Notes: generated from the sequence alone by a model not told the origin. A stretch of 7,160 nt of DNA from SZUA-37 sp964472525 (GCA_964472525.1 CAYYLL010000073.1:1-7160), one strand, 5' to 3'; counted from the stretch's first letter, positions 1-6,357 are shown. Translations and numbers: made by a program.

Positions 1-1205
1 CTGCAAAACAAATTTTAATTACACAAGAACATCCTCATTGGCAAAAAGTTAGAATTAGTGTTCAAAAATTAGTCCTCGCCGAAGAAAAACATGTCATCCA
101 ATTAAAAAAAGAAATGTTAAAGGAAACATCACAAGCTAAACTCAGTTCCCTTATCTTTACACTGGTTACCATTGCACTCACGATTACGGTTGCCTTTTTG
201 ATTACTCGACTTATCAAGCAAACATTAAGTGGTATTATTGGCTCGTTGAACAATATTGCCAGTGGCGAAGGTGATTTAACCCGTCGATTGGATGAAACAG
301 GTAAAGACGAAGCCGCGCAACTCGCAAAAGCGTTCAATGAATTTGTTGAAAAAATTCAGGTATTAATTCATGATGCCAACGAGTCAGGTTTACAACTAAC
401 CAGTTCTGCACAACAACTATCTGAAATTAGTGTTGATACAAAATTGAATGTTAACCAGCAGGAATCAAAAATTGAGCAAGTCGCCACCGCTATTAACCAA
501 ATGGCTTCTACCGTACAAGAAGTTGCACGCCATGCAACAGAGGCATCCAGTGCCGCTCAACAAGCCGATTCAGAATCAACTAACGGCCAGAATGTGGTCA
601 CACAAGTAATTTCTTCCATTAGTGATTTAGCCACTGAAGTTCATAATACCGCTGAAGTTATCCACACTGTAGAAGAAAATGCCGATCAAATTGGTACCGT
701 ATTGGATGTCATTAAAGGTATTGCCGAACAAACAAATTTATTAGCTCTTAATGCTGCAATTGAAGCGGCTCGCGCAGGTGAACAAGGCCGTGGTTTTGCC
801 GTTGTTGCCGATGAAGTCCGTACGTTAGCCAGCCGGACTCAGGAATCCACTCAAGAAATTCAGTCTATGATTGAACGCTTGCAGGGAGGTGCCAAGTCAG
901 CCGTTAAAGCCATGCAGCAAGGTGAAGAAAAAACTCAACAAACTGTCGATAAAGCACAACAAGCCGGTGAAGCCTTAACGTTAATCACCGCAGCAGTATC
1001 AAAAATAGTTGACATGAACACCCAAATCGCAAGCGCAGCAGACGAACAGTCTTCTGTTGCAGAAGATATTAATCATAATATCACTTCTATTAGCACCTTG
1101 TCGGTACAAGCTGCCGAAGGTGCCGAACACACCGCGGCTTCCAGTCAAGAACTCGAACGACTGGCAGCCGAACTACAAAAAAGAATGAGTAGTTTTAAAA
1201 CTTAA
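1..1205 (+). CDS. Methyl-accepting chemotaxis protein, 5' end outside the window
   Basis: Chemoreceptor that relays ligand binding across the inner membrane to CheA/CheW. The frame is open from base 3, so 400 residues are visible and the true start lies upstream; the ATG at 114 is internal. In order, the visible part shows a helical stretch of about 50 residues that should be periplasmic, a transmembrane helix (bases about 156-215, LVTIALTITVAFLITRLI), a HAMP domain including GEGDLTRRL (about 216-370), and a long coiled-coil signalling domain. The highly conserved hairpin tip is at about 710-835 (IAEQTNLLALNAAIEAARAG, then GRGFAVVADEVR). The protein ends MSSFKT without a CheR-docking pentapeptide. 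The ligand cannot be judged because the sensor domain is missing. It converges with the lipase gene. Family assignment is firm. Confidence 0.95.
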   Translation, partial: AKQILITQEHPHWQKVRISVQKLVLAEEKHVIQLKKEMLKETSQAKLSSLIFTLVTIALTITVAFLITRLIKQTLSGIIGSLNNIASGEGDLTRRLDETGKDEAAQLAKAFNEFVEKIQVLIHDANESGLQLTSSAQQLSEISVDTKLNVNQQESKIEQVATAINQMASTVQEVARHATEASSAAQQADSESTNGQNVVTQVISSISDLATEVHNTAEVIHTVEENADQIGTVLDVIKGIAEQTNLLALNAAIEAARAGEQGRGFAVVADEVRTLASRTQESTQEIQSMIERLQGGAKSAVKAMQQGEEKTQQTVDKAQQAGEALTLITAAVSKIVDMNTQIASAADEQSSVAEDINHNITSISTLSVQAAEGAEHTAASSQELERLAAELQKRMSSFKT

Positions 1206-1225
1206 TTAACCCGAGATCGGGTTAA
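1206..1225. terminator. Hairpin between the convergent MCP and lipase genes
   Basis: A perfect inverted repeat, TTAACCCGA-GA-TCGGGTTAA, starts one base after the MCP stop codon and contains the lipase stop codon (minus strand, 1222-1224). Its position between two convergent genes suggests a bidirectional terminator. Neither side has a strong T-run; the minus-strand side is slightly better (AATTAAGTTTT). Termination is therefore inferred from position and pairing. Confidence 0.55.
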
Positions 1226-2400
1226 ATAGAATGGCCTTTAACCAATACCTGACTTAATGCCCGGTTTGCATAAGAACTAAACCTGTATTGCAGCCTCATA
1301 AAAAGAAAACGTATAATTTCATGACTATATTCCATGGCTAGAACGGCACTGCGGTTATAACCTAGCATAAACATAATTTTATTCAATAAATGAACAACCC
1401 AAGTTGATATCGACTGTGCAACATCCAATCCTTTTTTTAATATATAAGCAATTTGATCCATCAGTGAAAAGGAGGAGGTAAAGGTATTCGATATACCCCA
1501 TGCCGCGCCACCGGCACATTTTTTTAAAACATACAACAACGCATCACTCAACCATTCAATATTCGAAAGGGTAAATCCGAAGGTGGCGTTTCCTTTTAAC
1601 CATCGTTCAATACCGGCGTTAGTATGTACAGCCGGTCTCGAACCTAATGTTTTCCATGAGCGATGACTCACCGAACGAATATATTGATCCATGTAATGGT
1701 ATTGGCCACCCGGAATAAGGCCGGGTGAAGGGATATAATAATCTTTACCTCTATTGGGTGTATGAATAAAAGGCCAAACAGGAAAAAGCGGCACAATGTC
1801 AGTTTTATGGTAGGCACGAAAAATATGATTTTGTCCGAGTCTGCGTGTACAGGAACTGGCAAAACCAACTAACCCCACCCGTGGGCTACCAAATGTATAC
1901 AAATACGGGGGGTGATAGGATTTTGCTATCCACTCGGCGCAAACAGTGGCTATTGCACCCCCTAAACTATGGCCGATACAATGTACAGAATGAATTTGTT
2001 GCGCTTGCAAATGCTGCATAAACGCTTGAATTTTAGGTTTCATCGTATTAAACGTGGTATTAAAACCATCATGCACCGGTTGGCCACAAGCCGAGCTAGA
2101 GACACTGAGATTAAAGTTGGTGAGCCAGTCGGCTAAAAACTGAGTACCGCGGAATAAAATAAAGGCGTGGCCTTTAAGGCGGCCTTGGCCTATTAGAGTA
2201 AAACCAAATGCAGTGCGGCATTTGATAATACTGGGACCGCCAGTTTTGCCTTTTAGAAGATTTTTATTATCAAATCTAAAAATACCATTATAGCTATTAT
2301 TTAGCCGTCTGTATGCCTGTTGTAAGGTAATACCCTCATTCGTAATTGCATAAACCGCTTTGGCAAGATTTGCTACAAAATCTGGAGTCATTTCAGTCAT
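1222..2400 (-). CDS. Class 3 lipase-family protein, intact; candidate antibacterial effector
   Basis: A 392-residue alpha/beta hydrolase of the Lipase_3 type, predicted to cut acylglycerols or phospholipids. Visible family marks are FRGT (residues 83-86), DWLTNF (91-96), VHDGF (109-113), the nucleophile elbow GHSLGG (143-148, Ser145), FGSPRVG (170-176), the acid in HKTDIVP (Asp201) and a likely catalytic His235 in YHYMDQY. Residues 280-392 form an extension with several hydrophobic stretches that may contact membrane. There is no signal peptide, so an unusual export route or delivery into another cell is likely. The start is supported by AGGGA 8 bases upstream; ATG at codon 4 is less well placed. 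It lies 47 bases behind a DUF6795-like gene and is probably cotranscribed with it. The enzyme family is clear; the antibacterial role is inferred from the paired exported protein and the absence of a signal peptide. Confidence 0.9.
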   Translation of the reverse strand: MTEMTPDFVANLAKAVYAITNEGITLQQAYRRLNNSYNGIFRFDNKNLLKGKTGGPSIIKCRTAFGFTLIGQGRLKGHAFILFRGTQFLADWLTNFNLSVSSSACGQPVHDGFNTTFNTMKPKIQAFMQHLQAQQIHSVHCIGHSLGGAIATVCAEWIAKSYHPPYLYTFGSPRVGLVGFASSCTRRLGQNHIFRAYHKTDIVPLFPVWPFIHTPNRGKDYYIPSPGLIPGGQYHYMDQYIRSVSHRSWKTLGSRPAVHTNAGIERWLKGNATFGFTLSNIEWLSDALLYVLKKCAGGAAWGISNTFTSSFSLMDQIAYILKKGLDVAQSISTWVVHLLNKIMFMLGYNRSAVLAMEYSHEIIRFLFMRLQYRFSSYANRALSQVLVKGHSI

Positions 2401-2447
2401 ACGCTATATCCCTATATCAATAAAATTATCTATTATTTACATGCCTG

Positions 2448-2969
2448 TTAATCAAGGTCTGAATCAAATAACTTACTTGTATCGAAAGGTGGATCAGGTT
2501 CCACATTCCAAGTGCACAATGTAAAAAATATCGAGCCATCAACAGAAATATCTTTTTCCTCGCTGTTAAGTTTACACTTTACAACTAGCAATTTACCGCG
2601 TGATTCAGTATTTTCTTCTTCTTTTCGCTTTACCCCCGACCAAAGCTTATATATTTGGCCTTGATATTCCACCATTATTTTTTGTGATGCTACAAATTCC
2701 ATTGGCAAATACTTGGCTATCGATCGTTCATACATGGCCGGGAACGTAAAATGCCCATTTTCATCAGTGGTAATTTCATCCTGATGACTGCGTTCTTTCT
2801 TTGCTGTTCGGATCAGTTTGGCATGCGCAACGGGTTGACCGTCTTTTGTGATCACGCCCGATATTGCGGAAAATAAACAAACCTTGCCAATATCAGTTAA
2901 ACCCACAGCCGTGCCTCCCAACAGGATCAATAAAAAAAGAACAGAAATAAATCGTAAACCTGTTTTCAT
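2448..2969 (-). CDS. Exported DUF6795-like protein, putative lipase immunity protein (copy 1)
   Basis: A 173-residue protein with an N-terminal signal or anchor sequence (residues 1-23, hydrophobic core LFLLILLGG) and no clear lipobox. The body begins KVCLFSAISGVIT and resembles what I remember of DUF6795, a carboxypeptidase-regulatory-like beta-sandwich (GQPVAHAKL, TTDENGHFTFPA, MVEYQG, LCTW). Cysteines at 31, 132 and 152 may form a disulphide outside the cytoplasm. It precedes the intact lipase by 47 bases on the same strand, an immunity-effector order, and a periplasmic location would suit neutralising a lipase that attacks from the periplasm. A second copy at 3546-4061 has a nearly identical signal segment and roughly 60% identity by eye. 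A CRP-like site and -10 lie upstream; the ribosome binding site is weak. The immunity role is inference. Confidence 0.8.
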   Translation of the reverse strand: MKTGLRFISVLFLLILLGGTAVGLTDIGKVCLFSAISGVITKDGQPVAHAKLIRTAKKERSHQDEITTDENGHFTFPAMYERSIAKYLPMEFVASQKIMVEYQGQIYKLWSGVKRKEEENTESRGKLLVVKCKLNSEEKDISVDGSIFFTLCTWNVEPDPPFDTSKLFDSDLD

Positions 2970-3001
2970 ATTATCATTAAAAATCTTTAAACATTACTAG
3001 C

Positions 3002-3072
3002 AGGATACACCGATCCACTCTTGCCTAACAGGTCTGGTTTCGCGCATGATAATAAATGTGATGGGCATCACA
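3002..3072 (-). promoter_or_regulatory. Putative CRP-activated promoter of DUF6795 copy 1
   Basis: A CRP-consensus palindrome, TGTGA-N6-TCACA, lies at 3057-3072 with AAA/TTT-type flanks. On the minus strand a -10-like TATCCT follows at 3002-3007, which puts the CRP centre near -69.5, close to a class I position. No good -35 is seen, as expected of an activator-dependent promoter. The same site, spacing and -10 recur upstream of copy 2. The stop codon of the truncated lipase (3068-3070) sits inside the distal half-site. Confidence 0.6.
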
Positions 3073-3496
3073 ATGATCGTGTATGGGATAACTTTGCCGC
3101 GATAGCAGGGGAGTATATAAATTCTTTAATTGTTCGTTTCATCGTATTAAACGTGTCATTAAAACCCGCATGCACTGGTTGGCCACAAGCCGAGCTGGAG
3201 ACACTGGCATTGAAATTTGTGAGCCAGTCGGCTAAAAATTTTGTGCCGCGGAATAAAATAAAGGCATGGCCTTTAAATTGACCTTGGCCTATTAGAGTAA
3301 AGCCAAATGCGGTACGGCATTTAATAATACCGGGGCCACCGGTTTTGCCTTTAAGCAGGTTGTCATTATTAAATATAAAAGCATTTTTATACGTATGATT
3401 AAGATACGTGTATGCTGTTTCAAGAGTATTATATTCTGTGACTCTGTATACATCTTTAGCGAGACTTGCTACAAATTCTGGATATAAAGCTGGCAT
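3068..3496 (-). pseudogene. Truncated class 3 lipase (copy 2), catalytic half missing
   Basis: Residues 1-127 of the 142-residue frame align with the start of the intact lipase. They include LLKGKTGGP, CRTAFGFTLIGQG, FRGT, DWLTNF, SSSACGQPVH and FNTMK. Homology stops at KEFI, just before the region that carries GHSLGG; the last 15 residues are unrelated readthrough ending at TGA in the CRP-like site. Nucleophile, acid and histidine are all absent, so no lipase activity is expected. A strong ribosome binding site (AAGGAG, 6 bases before ATG) remains, so the fragment could still be translated. Over the central part the DNA is close to 90% identical to the intact gene by eye, while the first 45 codons are much more diverged. 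It lies 49 bases behind DUF6795 copy 2, mirroring the intact pair. Confidence 0.88.
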
Positions 3497-3545
3497 TAGT
3501 ATCTCCTTATAATATTTATATATTTCCTTCCGTCAAAGATTTGGA

Positions 3546-4061
3546 TTAGGTACCCGGTTCAAAATAATGTTTAAATTCTTTTTTAGGATCAGGTTCAGCA
3601 TCCCATGTGCATAAACTAAAAATAGGTGATGAATTGACTTCTTTTAACTGCTTTTGATTACCTAAGTCACACTGAACTATTAATGGTCTACCTCGAGATT
3701 CAGTGTTCTCTTCGGGATTACCTTTTACTCCTGACCAGAGTTCATAAGATTTTCCTTTATATTCAACCATTATCAATTGTCCGACAGCAAATTCCTGTGG
3801 CAAATATTTGGTAATGGTTCGCTCATACAGTGCAGGGAACGAAAACTGTCCCTTTGCATCAGTGGTGGTTTCATCTCTTTTCCCAGCTCTATTCGCTGTA
3901 CGAATCAGCTTGGCATCGGCAACAGGTTGCCCATTAAGCGTAATTACACCTGAAATAGCAGAAAACAGGCAGACCTTGCCAATATCACTTAAACCCACAG
4001 CGGTTCCTCCCAGTAGGATAAATAAAAAAAAAGCAATAATAAATCGTAACCCTGTTTTCAT
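3546..4061 (-). CDS. Exported DUF6795-like protein, putative immunity protein (copy 2)
   Basis: A 171-residue paralogue of the protein at 2448-2969. The signal segment MKTGLRFI...FILLGGTAVGL, the core KVCLFSAISGVIT, the block EENTESRGRPL and the closing LCTW are shared, while loops and the acidic C-terminus differ. The frame stays open to a GTG at 4140-4142, but I chose the ATG at 4059-4061 because it matches copy 1 exactly, places the signal peptide at the N-terminus, and lies downstream of the predicted promoter. Its partner lipase (3068-3496) is truncated, so this is likely an orphan immunity gene kept after loss of its toxin, possibly still protecting against kin that carry the matching lipase. 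That role is inference; the gene itself looks intact. Confidence 0.8.
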   Translation of the reverse strand: MKTGLRFIIAFFLFILLGGTAVGLSDIGKVCLFSAISGVITLNGQPVADAKLIRTANRAGKRDETTTDAKGQFSFPALYERTITKYLPQEFAVGQLIMVEYKGKSYELWSGVKGNPEENTESRGRPLIVQCDLGNQKQLKEVNSSPIFSLCTWDAEPDPKKEFKHYFEPGT

Positions 4062-4094
4062 ATTGCAATAAAGGTCTTTAATAACATGTAGGAC

Positions 4095-4165
4095 AGAATA
4101 CACCGTTCCTCTCTTACCGGACAGGCTTGTTTTAAAACTCACTAATAAATGTGATGGCTATCACA
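4095..4165 (-). promoter_or_regulatory. Putative CRP-activated promoter of DUF6795 copy 2
   Basis: The palindrome TGTGA-N6-TCACA lies at 4150-4165, and a -10-like TATTCT (minus strand) at 4095-4100 is separated from it by 49 bases, exactly as in copy 1. The block CGGTGTATYCTG around the -10 is conserved between copies although much of the surrounding DNA is not. The lipase remnant upstream ends at TGA (4161-4163) inside the half-site. Confidence 0.6.
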
Positions 4166-4308
4166 ATTGCAGGTGCTGCATAAATTCTTTAATTTTTGGT
4201 TTAAGGCTATTAAACGCGGTACAGCATTTTATAATACCGAGACCGCCAGTTTTGCCTTTAAGCATATTATTATTGTTAAATATAAAATATTTTTTATGTT
4301 CTATTAAG
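4161..4308 (-). pseudogene. Third lipase copy, short remnant with internal deletion
   Basis: On the minus strand this reads FIFNNNNMLKGKTGG, then IIKCCTAF, then directly NSLKPKIKEFMQHLQL and stop. The first part matches residues 41-65 of the lipase family and the second matches about residues 118-132. Some 50 residues (FRGT, DWLTNF, VHDGF) are therefore deleted in frame at a short shared ACNGCRTTT-like sequence. Everything after QHLQ, including the catalytic serine, is absent. The DNA match extends upstream to about 4308, where a 2-base length difference shifts the frame. No start codon remains. Confidence 0.82.
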
Positions 4309-4593
4309 CATCACAGCATAAATTAAATATACCACTGTTGCTAAAATTGGCATGATGTACCACCAATAAAAATTAGTGTTACCTCCGATATTGTATTGAT
4401 AAATTACTATGCCAGCACTTACTACACACAATATAGGTAACAGATATAATGACAAATCTAAAATAAACATTTGTACTCTACTGAGTGAATGGCCATTTAC
4501 AATTCCTCCGGCTGAAAATGCAACAACCATAGCTACAAAATTAAAAAGGAATATTTGAAATATTGTTCCTAAAACAACCCAAATTAGTGACAT
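4294..4593 (-). CDS. Small three-helix membrane protein of unknown function
   Basis: A 99-residue hydrophobic protein with three predicted membrane helices at about residues 4-28, 45-65 and 76-95. Between helices 1 and 2 is a polar loop, GGIVNGHSLSRVQ. I do not recognise a family. The start is well supported by AAAAGGA, 6 bases before ATG. The last few codons (LNRT and stop) coincide with DNA homologous to the lipase remnant read in another frame, so the natural C-terminus may have been lost and replaced at a deletion junction. Position at the head of the lipase/immunity array suggests an accessory or immunity role, but this is only association. Confidence 0.65.
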   Translation of the reverse strand: MSLIWVVLGTIFQIFLFNFVAMVVAFSAGGIVNGHSLSRVQMFILDLSLYLLPILCVVSAGIVIYQYNIGGNTNFYWWYIMPILATVVYLIYAVMLNRT

Positions 4594-4610
4594 TAAAATT
4601 CCTTTTATTA

Positions 4611-4938
4611 TTAATCTAGTTTAACGATTGTTAAAACATAAATGATGGGAAACATTATTTCACTACGACCTTCAGTGTCTTTACCATTTGATAGTACATA
4701 TAAAATACGTTTGTACTCATCATAACAAAACCAATCCATCTTTATCATTTAAATCTGTCCAGAAACACGGTTCTGGTAATGGATATGTTTTTAACAAACC
4801 TGACTCATGATTTTTGTGTACCATTTTTATAAATAGCAGTAGAACAAGTTCAGTTACGTATTCACTATAATTAACACCATCGTCACGCTATACATCACAA
4901 AGATTCCAAAGTTTTTGTACAATGCCGTTATTCGTCAT
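4611..4938 (-). pseudogene. hsdM: Decayed 5' end of a type I restriction DNA methyltransferase gene
   Basis: HsdM methylates adenine as part of a type I restriction-modification complex. The minus strand reads MTNNGIVQKLWNLCDV, a TAG at 4888-4890, then RDDGVNYSEYVTELVLLLFI, KMVHKNHESGLL, PLPEPCFWTDL. This is the characteristic HsdM N-terminal helical domain (LWNLCDxLRDDGxxYxxYVTELxxLLFLKM), with the amber codon where leucine is expected. A frameshift near 4721-4730 restores YDEYKRILYVLSNGKDTEGR in the next frame, after which similarity fades; the last 17 or so codons to 4611 are uncertain. The methyltransferase catalytic domain, hsdS and hsdR are absent. A purine-rich ribosome site (AAGAGAAG) precedes the ATG. 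Type I systems often neighbour Fic genes, as here. Confidence 0.85.
4620..4635. promoter_or_regulatory. Small palindrome upstream of the membrane-protein gene
   Basis: TTTAAC-GATT-GTTAAA is a perfect inverted repeat 27 bases before the start of the 99-residue membrane protein. It could be an operator, or a chance palindrome in AT-rich DNA. No convincing -35/-10 pair was found around it. Confidence 0.25.
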
Positions 4939-5022
4939 GTTCTTCTCTTTTCTATATTACTTTTGTTCAATAAGTTTGCTGCGTTGCTGCTCTTAATGAC
5001 AAGATTTTTTATAGTTCACTAG

Positions 5023-5042
5023 ATTCCCGCATTCACGGGAAT
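5023..5042. repeat. REP/dRS3-like hairpin ATTCCC-N8-GGGAAT
   Basis: The inverted repeat ATTCCCGCATTCACGGGAAT, with TAG before and GACG after it, lies 11 bases past the fic stop codon. The form ATTCCC-N8-GGGAAT matches the dRS3 repeat described in Neisseria, and similar CATTCCCGC...GCGGGAATC hairpins are dispersed in many proteobacterial genomes. No other copy occurs in this window. It may also help terminate fic transcription, though no T-run follows it directly. Confidence 0.6.
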
Positions 5043-5053
5043 GACGTGCGATA

Positions 5054-6208
5054 TTAATCTTGGTTTAAAATATCAATGTAGGCGGTGTAAGCGAATACAC
5101 GGTTACGCTTTTGGCCTGTTATTTCTTTTACAATTGCCAGCTGTTGTTCTAATGCATCTAATGTTTTACCCACTGTTGCGGCACTAATGCCTGTTAACTC
5201 AATGAGTTTATTAACACTTGCAATAGGTTGTTCAAACAAGCCATCTAAAATTTGATTTGCTGACCCAGCTTGACGACCTAACTCCGTTAAACGTGCTTTG
5301 TCATTTGTCCTTAAGATATTTAATTGTTGTGCAGTTTCTACTGCTTGGTTAGCTGTTTCTGCTACAGCATCAACAAAAAATAATAGCCATGTTTCCCAAT
5401 CACCTGTTAAACGAACTTGATTTAAACGCTCATAATATGTTTGTCGATGTTTTTTAAAGAAAACTGAAAGATAAAGCAGTGGTTCACTTAATACTTTAGC
5501 ATCAACCAATATCAATGTAATAAGTAAGCGCCCTATCCGGCCATTACCATCCATAAAAGGATGAATCGTTTCAAACTGTACATGCGTAAGTGCCGCTTTA
5601 ATCAATGGATCGGTTTGTTCGGGTACATCATTAATAAAACGTTCAAGTTCAGCCCAACTATCAGCGATTGTATTTGCCGGTGACGGAACAAAAGTAGCTT
5701 CATCTGGCCGATGGCCACCAATCCAAACTTGGCTTCTACGAAATTCACCCGGTGAACGATTTACACCTCTCCCTGATGTCATTAGTGCTTGATGTAACTC
5801 TGTAAGCAATCTAAAACTGATTGGTTGTTCTTCACGAATACGTTGTATGCCTAAATCAAGTGCACTGACATAGCAGGATACTTCCTGCACATCATCCATT
5901 GGCACACCTGGCACACCTTCCATTTCATATAACATAATGTCACTGAGTGAAGATTGTGTTCCTTCAATTTGAGATGACATGACCGCTTCTTTGCGAACAT
6001 AACTGTAGAGGAACAAGTGAGCATCGGGTAATAATATACTGATAGCATCTAACCGGCCCAGTGAAAGCATGGCTTGGTTGATTCGGCCTTGAAGCTTACT
6101 GTCTATTTCTAAAGGTGGATTGGGCGGTAATGGCGCAGGTACGAATGCTTTGCATGCGATACCGCCTGCAATAGCTGAGATGTATTCCCCTGTTAATCCC
6201 CTATCCAT
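5054..6208 (-). CDS. Class II Fic-domain protein (probable AMP transferase) with C-terminal winged helix
   Basis: Fic enzymes usually transfer AMP from ATP to a hydroxyl side chain of a target protein. I chose the ATG at 6206-6208, giving 384 residues, because AAGG lies 8 bases before it and the protein then begins MDRGLTGEY...FVPAPLPPNPPL, the usual start of this family. An ATG at 6239-6241 would add 11 residues. Numbered from the chosen start, the N-terminal helical domain holds the inhibitory motif SSQIEG (S78, E82), which marks class II self-inhibited Fic proteins. The complete active motif HPFMDGNGRIGR follows at 216-227, and GEFRRSQVWIGG at 154-165 is the usual flap region. The C-terminal 70 residues (NKLIELTGISAATVGKTLDAL) look like a winged helix for DNA binding or self-assembly. 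Architecture and length resemble SoFic of Shewanella. All key residues are present, so it should be active. It sits beside a dead hsdM. Confidence 0.93.
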   Translation of the reverse strand: MDRGLTGEYISAIAGGIACKAFVPAPLPPNPPLEIDSKLQGRINQAMLSLGRLDAISILLPDAHLFLYSYVRKEAVMSSQIEGTQSSLSDIMLYEMEGVPGVPMDDVQEVSCYVSALDLGIQRIREEQPISFRLLTELHQALMTSGRGVNRSPGEFRRSQVWIGGHRPDEATFVPSPANTIADSWAELERFINDVPEQTDPLIKAALTHVQFETIHPFMDGNGRIGRLLITLILVDAKVLSEPLLYLSVFFKKHRQTYYERLNQVRLTGDWETWLLFFVDAVAETANQAVETAQQLNILRTNDKARLTELGRQAGSANQILDGLFEQPIASVNKLIELTGISAATVGKTLDALEQQLAIVKEITGQKRNRVFAYTAYIDILNQD

Positions 6209-6263
6209 TGTTGTTGCCTTATTCTTGTTTTCTTGGCCCATTAACCTAAAATAAGCCTTATGG

Positions 6264-6294
6264 TTATTTTATTTTAGCGGGTAAAGTAAAATAA
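6264..6294. promoter_or_regulatory. Palindromic operator-like site in the fic leader
   Basis: The arms TTATTTTATTTTA (6264-6276) and TAAAGTAAAATAA (6282-6294) pair at 12 of 13 positions around GCGGG. The nonamer TAAAATAAG recurs exactly at 6247-6255 and 6287-6295, 40 bases apart. The site lies between the predicted fic -10 and its start codon, so a bound protein would block transcription. Autoregulation by the Fic winged helix is an attractive inference. The G/C-containing centre and repeated nonamer make it less likely to be mere AT-richness. Confidence 0.45.
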
Positions 6295-6305
6295 GAAAGA
6301 ATTTT

Positions 6306-6335
6306 ATTATAATTTGTAGCCATTTTGGGTGTCTG
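6306..6335 (-). promoter_or_regulatory. Predicted sigma-70 promoter of fic
   Basis: On the minus strand a perfect TATAAT lies at 6306-6311 and CAGACA (4 of 6 to the -35 consensus) at 6330-6335, with an 18-base spacer. Transcription would start near 6299, giving a leader of about 90 bases that contains the palindrome at 6264-6294. Confidence 0.5.
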
Positions 6336-6357
6336 ATATCGATATTATTTGATTATT

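Noticed and set aside
62..337. Minus-strand open frame opposite the MCP
   Set aside because: It is a shadow of the chemoreceptor reading frame, with no family features.
114..1205. MCP starting at the ATG at 114
   Set aside because: The frame is open and helical back to base 3, and a chemoreceptor needs a sensor region before the membrane helix; the ATG is internal.
1668..1868. Minus-strand open frame of 66 codons inside the lipase
   Set aside because: It is out of frame with the catalytic region and shows no independent features.
3021..3281. Plus-strand open frame of 86 codons
   Set aside because: It runs antisense through the CRP-like site and the truncated lipase and has no recognisable protein character or ribosome site.
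3808..4071. Plus-strand open frame of 87 codons
   Set aside because: It lies antisense within DUF6795 copy 2 and reflects that gene's codon composition.
4062..4142. GTG start at 4140-4142 extending DUF6795 copy 2 by 27 residues
   Set aside because: It would bury the signal peptide, begin upstream of the predicted -10, and is not matched in copy 1.
5851..6048. Minus-strand open frame of 65 codons inside fic
   Set aside because: It overlaps the conserved Fic N-terminal domain in another frame.
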